From Sorghum bicolor (lineage: Eukaryota; Streptophyta; Magnoliopsida; Poales; Poaceae), in contig NC_012878.2 of the NCBI RefSeq assembly GCF_000003195.3, forward strand, positions 14,276,406 to 14,340,405: a stretch of DNA of 64,000 nucleotides, given 5' to 3'. The stretch's first letter is position 1. The number at the start of each line of letters is the position of its first letter. The notes under the pieces were generated by a model. That model saw only the letters and a program-made list of their open reading frames with translations. It searched no databases and was not told the origin of the DNA. This document shows positions 59,622 through 64,000 of the stretch, one piece after another. The position numbers were made by a program, and so were the translations under genes.

Positions 59622-61242
59622 GTTGACGGTCCTTAAGTATCAAATTTAATTATCAAATAAACAAAGAAAAGGATCCAAATAAAATCAACATCTAGACTTA
59701 GGGTTTTATCTGACAGAATTCCACGAGTTTTGGTGTTTGTCTATTTCTACAGGGGGTTATCAGGAAATACGAAAGAAAGGCCCACACGTCGGGATTACAT
59801 AGAGATATTAACGTGCCACGCAATTATCTTACATCTAGAAGACTCCAGAAGCCACGAAACCGAAGCGGAGGCGAAACGGGGCCAGAGGCAGGGCGCTCGC
59901 CCTCCTGCCCTGGGCGCCCGCCCCCTCTAAGAGTCCAATCAGGACTCTGCTTCGTGGGAGATCTCCACCGACCTAAAGGATCAAGGATAACCGTTCAATC
60001 AATGTCGGTTTGATCCAATGGCCCATATTCACTTGAAGGGACTATAAAACCAGACCCCCTGGCCCCTGGAGGAGAGAGCCTCTCAACCCTAATTCATTAT
60101 TCTTCAAGGGAGAAGAAGCCTCTGATCAAGATTAGAGCCACCACATCAATTAGACATCTAGATTAGCATAGCTACATAGGATTAGAACTAGAAGGAGTCA
60201 ATCTTCGATTGGTTTCCGGATCTGTCAAGAGGATTCTTGGTAATTCTCTAATTGTGCTTCTAAATGCTTTCTAATTATCTTTGTTCTTTAATATTATGAA
60301 TATGACTTTGTGCTACTTCAATATATTGTTTATGACTTTGCTCTACTTGCTTATATTCAAGATTATATTGTTCTTAGTTTATCATAGTTATGTACTTGGC
60401 TTAGTTAGATTGGATCTATATACATGCTTAGGATCGTATAGCGTTTATCCATCGGATCCATGGATAAATGATAGATATTGTGTAGGCGTGGTGCTTATAC
60501 CGAATTTATCTACGATTGTACCCAATATGCCAGATCGTGGGGTAGTTCGTGATAGTGACAGCTTCATTGATTCTTATATAGTCCCCCTCTCGTGTATTGG
60601 GCTGGCAGAGCAATATTACCTTGCTAATATCACTATGCATGGGCGTAGTCTTGTCTCACAATGATTGCTAAGTATGCTTGCACTAATTATGATAATGCTA
60701 GACTATATAGTTGAGAATAACTTAGGGAATATTCTTGTAGTTCGTTCTAATACCATGCTAATGACTTTCTAGAGTATCTAATTGAGGTGCTTATCATATT
60801 TATTATGTGGCTAGATCAGATTAATTATCTTTGTCACTATTCATTACTTCATATATCTTTTATGTGACATTTATCCCTATATGAAAGAGTTAGATAAATG
60901 TTCTCAATTATACATGCAATGATAGATACTCAATCTCATATTCTATTCTGTAATCAATATTGATGATTGCTAATCCCTTCCCGGTGGTAAAAATATAAAT
61001 AACGATACCTGGAATACTTCCCGGTTAAAATGCTACATCGGTATTAATCTGTGCGCTTGCAGATCCCATTCATTATTTATTTAGAAGAGCAATTGCATAT
61101 TTCAATACCGCGTCTCTTATATCATGCTGGGGATGACAACTTGGCTTAAGTGGTGTGAGGGATAGGTTTGGCATTTTTGGCACCGTTACTAGATTTAGAG
61201 AACTTAGTCTACTTTTGGTAATGATGTTAAGAATACCCAACA
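59622..61242 (+). repeat. 3' LTR of Athila-like element B
   Basis: 1,621 bp; scattered differences from the 5' LTR, mostly C/T and A/G transitions, plus the 33-bp deletion. Confidence 0.9.
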
Positions 61243-61578
61243 GGTTGCATATTCCGCCTTCAATTCTTCCGTCACCTTCAACAAGCGAAACTTCTGCTCG
61301 AGAGTGTTAAGCCATTCATCAGCTTCCAGAGGTTCAACGGCCTCCTTGAAAAGCGGCGGCTTTGTGTCCTGGAAATCCTTGAAGTTGCTATACTGATTCG
61401 CTTCTCCGCCTTGGCGGGCATGGTGACCACCCCGGTTCTGCTGTGCCATAGTCTACATAGCTTCATTGACCATCCGCTGGCCCTCAACAAGAGTTGCTAG
61501 GAGCTCAGCAGGCGCAGGCGGGGGAGGAGGTGGTGGTGGCGGCACCTCATTGTGACCGGAGTGAGTATTGCGAGCCAT
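61243..61578 (-). pseudogene. Gag of chromovirus copy B, N-terminal part
   Basis: Starts MARNTHSGHNEV at 61578 with the proline run, the same TAG after NEAM (about 61452) as in copy A, then MAQQNRGGHHARQ to the insertion point of Athila-like element B. The continuation is at 52985-52249. Confidence 0.85.
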
Positions 61579-61978
61579 CTGCACAAGGCATACCAAGTGA
61601 CCATTTAGGATAACAGATATAATTGCCATGAATCTCGATTGCTGCCATACGAAATTTAATGAAATAAATTCACATAATACAAGGCACAATAATCCATGTA
61701 CAACAAGAGAATATCATCCACGACACTGGTAATTTTCGCGATCATTCATTGTCACAATTCACAAGGATTAAAGACATTGCAGAAGATTATTTTAGCTCAA
61801 CATAAACATGGAGCATCACAAATAAGTGCATAGGGTTACATAGGGTCACTGCCACAACTTAAGTCTTACAGGAGGGGCACCATGGCCAAATACATAGAGT
61901 TTCAGCTAAAATTCAGATTACATGTCCATTACATAAAGAGATGGATCCTGATACATGAGCATGGAAATTATTGCTAGG
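61579..61978 (-). other. Spacer between the extra ORF and gag, copy B
   Basis: 400 bp, nearly identical to 42166-42565; no ORF. Ends in TTGTGCAG before the gag ATG. Confidence 0.55.
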
Positions 61979-62893
61979 TTACATTTCGTCCTCAGATTCT
62001 CCATTAGAAATTATGCCATCATCCTGATCTTCCTCACTGGGAGCTTCTTCATGAATAAAGGGAACAGGGTGTGGGATAGGATTTATGATATTATTTAGGC
62101 GATGGACATCTAACTGCAGCTCAGCAATCCTAGTAATCAGCTCTTCCTCTCTAATCTCAGCATGGAACAATGCTCTAACTCTAGCAGCTTCTCTATTTTC
62201 AGCCAAGCGCATAGCCTCATCTCGCTCTCTAGTCATTTGCATCATGCGAGCTTGTGCCTCATTGCGCTCTCTAACTGTATTTTCAACTTGGTTGCGGCGG
62301 GCTTGCAAAGCGGTATGATAGTTTTGAATTTCAGCTTGTGCATCGCTAAAGGCCTTGCGGTGCTTGCGCACGCGCTTGCGCAGTTTGCGCTGTCCAACTT
62401 GAGCTTGCTGGAGCGCTAGCATGGCTTCTATGTAGGTGTCTTGGCATACATAGTACAGCTTCAGTACCGCCAGCATGGCACTCATAGCAGGGCTAGAGCT
62501 ATATCCTAGTATGGTTTCTCTCATCTCTAAAGGCTCAGTTCCTATCTAGGACACAAAAGTGTCAGTCACACTCTAGGAAATGATCCAGCTGGGCCATTCA
62601 CTAGCCCCATAGTCTTGGCATATTTCTAACAGCACTTCTAAAGCTGCTACTTGGGCACCCTCCCAGGGAGTTTGACCATCGGACTCTACTATCCAACCAA
62701 GCCACTGTGGGTTGTTTGGACAAGGGGGAACTGTAATTTGGATATCTACCCAAGGTAAAGATCTTGCATGCTCGGCCTCTGTCCAGGTGTACTGAGGTGG
62801 TTCCTCATATCCCACTGAACTCAGCACCCTCCACAACAAAGTAGGAGTGCCAAACATGTCTAGAATAGTCTCACTTGCATGTGGGGCTGCCAT
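61979..62893 (-). pseudogene. Extra ORF upstream of gag in chromovirus copy B (about 305 codons)
   Basis: Start ATG at 62893 (MAAPHASETILDMFGTPTLL), preceded by TTTCCTACAG. The N-terminal region contains GYEEPPQYTWTEAEHARS, WVDIQITVPPCP and WEGAQVAALEVLLEICQ. The second half has QVGQRKLRKRVRKHRKAF and a long heptad-like Glu/Arg/Ala/Leu helix, almost certainly a coiled coil. The tail is acidic (EEAPSEEDQDDG..., GESEDEM) with stop TAA at 61979. Breaks here: 5-nt and 4-nt losses near 62575-62610 that together keep frame after a short scrambled part, and a TAG where copy A has CAG (about 62550). It lies on the sense strand between leader and gag. I know of no function; similar grass TE-linked hypothetical proteins exist as far as I recall, which a search should test. 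Confidence 0.65.
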
Positions 62894-63423
62894 CTGTAGG
62901 AAAGACCACAACTTGAGTAAGGAAGATTAATTACAAGAGAAGGTAATTAGATATAGTTTCAGAATTATAAGAATTGAGTAGTGCATGAGGAATGTATGAA
63001 TGATTCATGATGCATGCACGTTCCATACGTCCTTTCCATTCCTAGAAGAAAGTTCTAACGGTATAGTCGGTGGCATACATACGTGCACTCTTTATACGCA
63101 ACTACACGGTCTACACGTTTCGTTGTTAGTGTACCTGCAGAAAATTTCATTTCAGCCCAACCCCACAAGAGTATATAAGCAGAAATGAAAATCCAATCAT
63201 CTACATTCAAGCTAGGTACTCTGATATATATTCCCAAACATATATCGCAGCACACTACCCATTTGGGACACCCCCATATATACATCAAACATGTATATGT
63301 GGCTGCACCTACTACCCACAATTAAGTACCTTCATACATTTGTGCAACATATAAATATTCCAGTAACCACAGCTAACACTCCCCTAGACTGACGGTTGGA
63401 CGGTCATGCTCTCACAGCTCACA
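62894..63423 (-). other. 5' leader region of chromovirus copy B
   Basis: Non-coding; closely matches 43490-44016. Short ORFs on both strands recur in both copies but have no domain. Confidence 0.5.
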
Positions 63424-63619
63424 CTTACCGTAGCGTAGAGGCATATAGATCCATACATTACCACTCAAGTAAGTGGCATCCATACAATTTCACGTCGTAT
63501 GGACAACGAAAGAAAACAAACATTGCTTACCATGGAGTAGAGGTATATGATCCATTCATTACCACTTAAGTAAGTGGCATCCATATTATTGCACGCCATA
63601 TGGACGACGAAAGGAAAAA
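63424..63619. repeat. Imperfect tandem repeat in the chromovirus leader, copy B
   Basis: Second instance of the repeat described at 44017-44212, with the same hairpins and a small internal deletion near 63534. Confidence 0.7.
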
Positions 63620-63793
63620 CCCCCATGTTAGTGATATTAAGCCACCTAGAAGTCCTTAAGCGAGCATAAAGGGTATGACCACTGGCATGGTATATGTTAT
63701 TGAAACATTTTTAAAACAGCCCTATGTATAGTATAATTTGCCAATTAGTTTGAGAAAACAAATTCATTTGTTTTTAAATACATCTATGATGGT

Positions 63794-64000
63794 TGTTGAC
63801 ACTTGCTAACACCACTTGAATACTAGGTTGTCATCCCCAGCATGGCACTAGAGTGTACTATGGTATTTATACGCACACAGATAATCCGCAAGCGCACGGA
63901 TACCGTTGAAGCTTTTACCCGGTTAAAGGTTTTATCGTATCCACAGGGAAACGGGAGAACCAACTACGCTCTAACTTAACCAAGATAGATAGATAGGTGT
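63794..64000 (-). mobile_element. Athila-like element C, LTR start only
   Basis: At 63794 the chromovirus leader (compare 44370-44400) is interrupted by TGTTGACACTTGCTAAC. ATCCGCAAGCGCACGGATA follows, as in the minus-strand Athila-like LTR at 28281. The element runs off the window, so its size and TSD are unknown. Confidence 0.65.

Larger units (their letters stand above)
52986..61242 (+). mobile_element. Athila-like element B (8.26 kb), plus strand, no RT
   Basis: LTRs 52986-54641 and 59622-61242. TSD GGCTG on the left (52981-52985) and GGTTG on the right (61243-61247), one mismatch. Comparison with 41825-41845 in copy A shows the pre-insertion sequence. Primer-site motif GGCGCCGTTGCCGG at 54651; PPT-like AAGCTTGGGAGAGTT at 59607-59621. 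Interior has gag and two protease-like domains but no RT, RNase H or integrase, so it is non-autonomous. Confidence 0.9.
24786..63793 (-). mobile_element. Tekay-like chromovirus (Ty3/gypsy) in an LTR-internal-LTR-internal array
   Basis: On the minus strand: second internal domain (63793-48919, right end interrupted), a shared LTR (48918-44416), first internal domain (44415-38325), terminal LTR (38324-24786). Both internal domains carry the extra ORF, gag, protease, RT, integrase and chromodomain remnants and the same PPT with hairpin. Three later elements interrupt it. The right-hand LTR would lie beyond an Athila-like element that starts at 63794. The left flank CGTAC (24781-24785) is the candidate TSD. 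The lineage rests on the C-terminal chromodomain-like segment, the Met-tRNA-type PBS and the gag-pol layout. Confidence 0.8.

Overview
The window is grass nuclear DNA, most likely an Andropogoneae species such as Sorghum. This rests on the gene structure of the single host gene (an Aux/IAA repressor with five short exons and grass-style splice sites), the MITE families, and very large Ty3/gypsy LTRs. It holds one convincing host gene and a dense, nested transposon landscape. No rRNA, tRNA, CRISPR or bacterial feature was seen.

Layout. (1) 1-8026: an LTR element on the minus strand with LTRs of about 4.06 kb around only 1.09 kb of non-coding internal sequence, i.e. a LARD-like non-autonomous element. 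The left end runs off the window. It is inserted in the gag of a Tat-like gypsy element whose LTR is at 8698-9423. (2) 9424-15120: a MITE, the Aux/IAA gene (coding exons 9906-12858), its 3' flank and a Stowaway-like MITE. (3) 15120-17470: GC-rich intergenic DNA, then at least five copies of one MITE family in alternating orientation. (4) 17470-24250: a decayed Mutator-like element (MULE) whose transposase frame carries many amber stops. Its flank is interrupted by a very young non-autonomous LTR element (21517-24198, LTRs that look identical, TSD TAGAC). (5) 24786 to at least 63793: a Ty3/gypsy chromovirus (Tekay-like, minus strand) arranged LTR-internal-LTR-internal. It was later broken by an Athila-like element in the first LTR (28281-37544, TSD GGGTC), a second Athila-like element in the second gag (52986-61242, TSD GGCTG/GGTTG), and a third starting at 63794 and leaving the window.

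How the parts relate. The Aux/IAA protein has the EAR motif, the GWPP degron and the PB1 domain expected of a nuclear auxin co-repressor. TEs come within about 240 bp of its start codon. The chromovirus carries, between its primer-binding site and gag, an extra sense-strand ORF of about 305 codons with a coiled coil and an acidic tail. This ORF is present in both internal copies and is the best candidate for something poorly described. The LARD shares with the chromovirus its PBS, its PPT, a hairpin beside the PPT and several LTR motifs, so the LARD is probably mobilised by chromovirus proteins. The first Athila-like element carries gag-pol plus an extra ORF 3' of pol. The second has gag with an Asn-rich tail and two protease-like domains but no reverse transcriptase.

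Across unrelated elements the nonsense mutations are mostly TAG where Gln or Trp is expected. This fits C-to-T decay at methylated cytosines. All family names are from motif reading by eye, without database searches.
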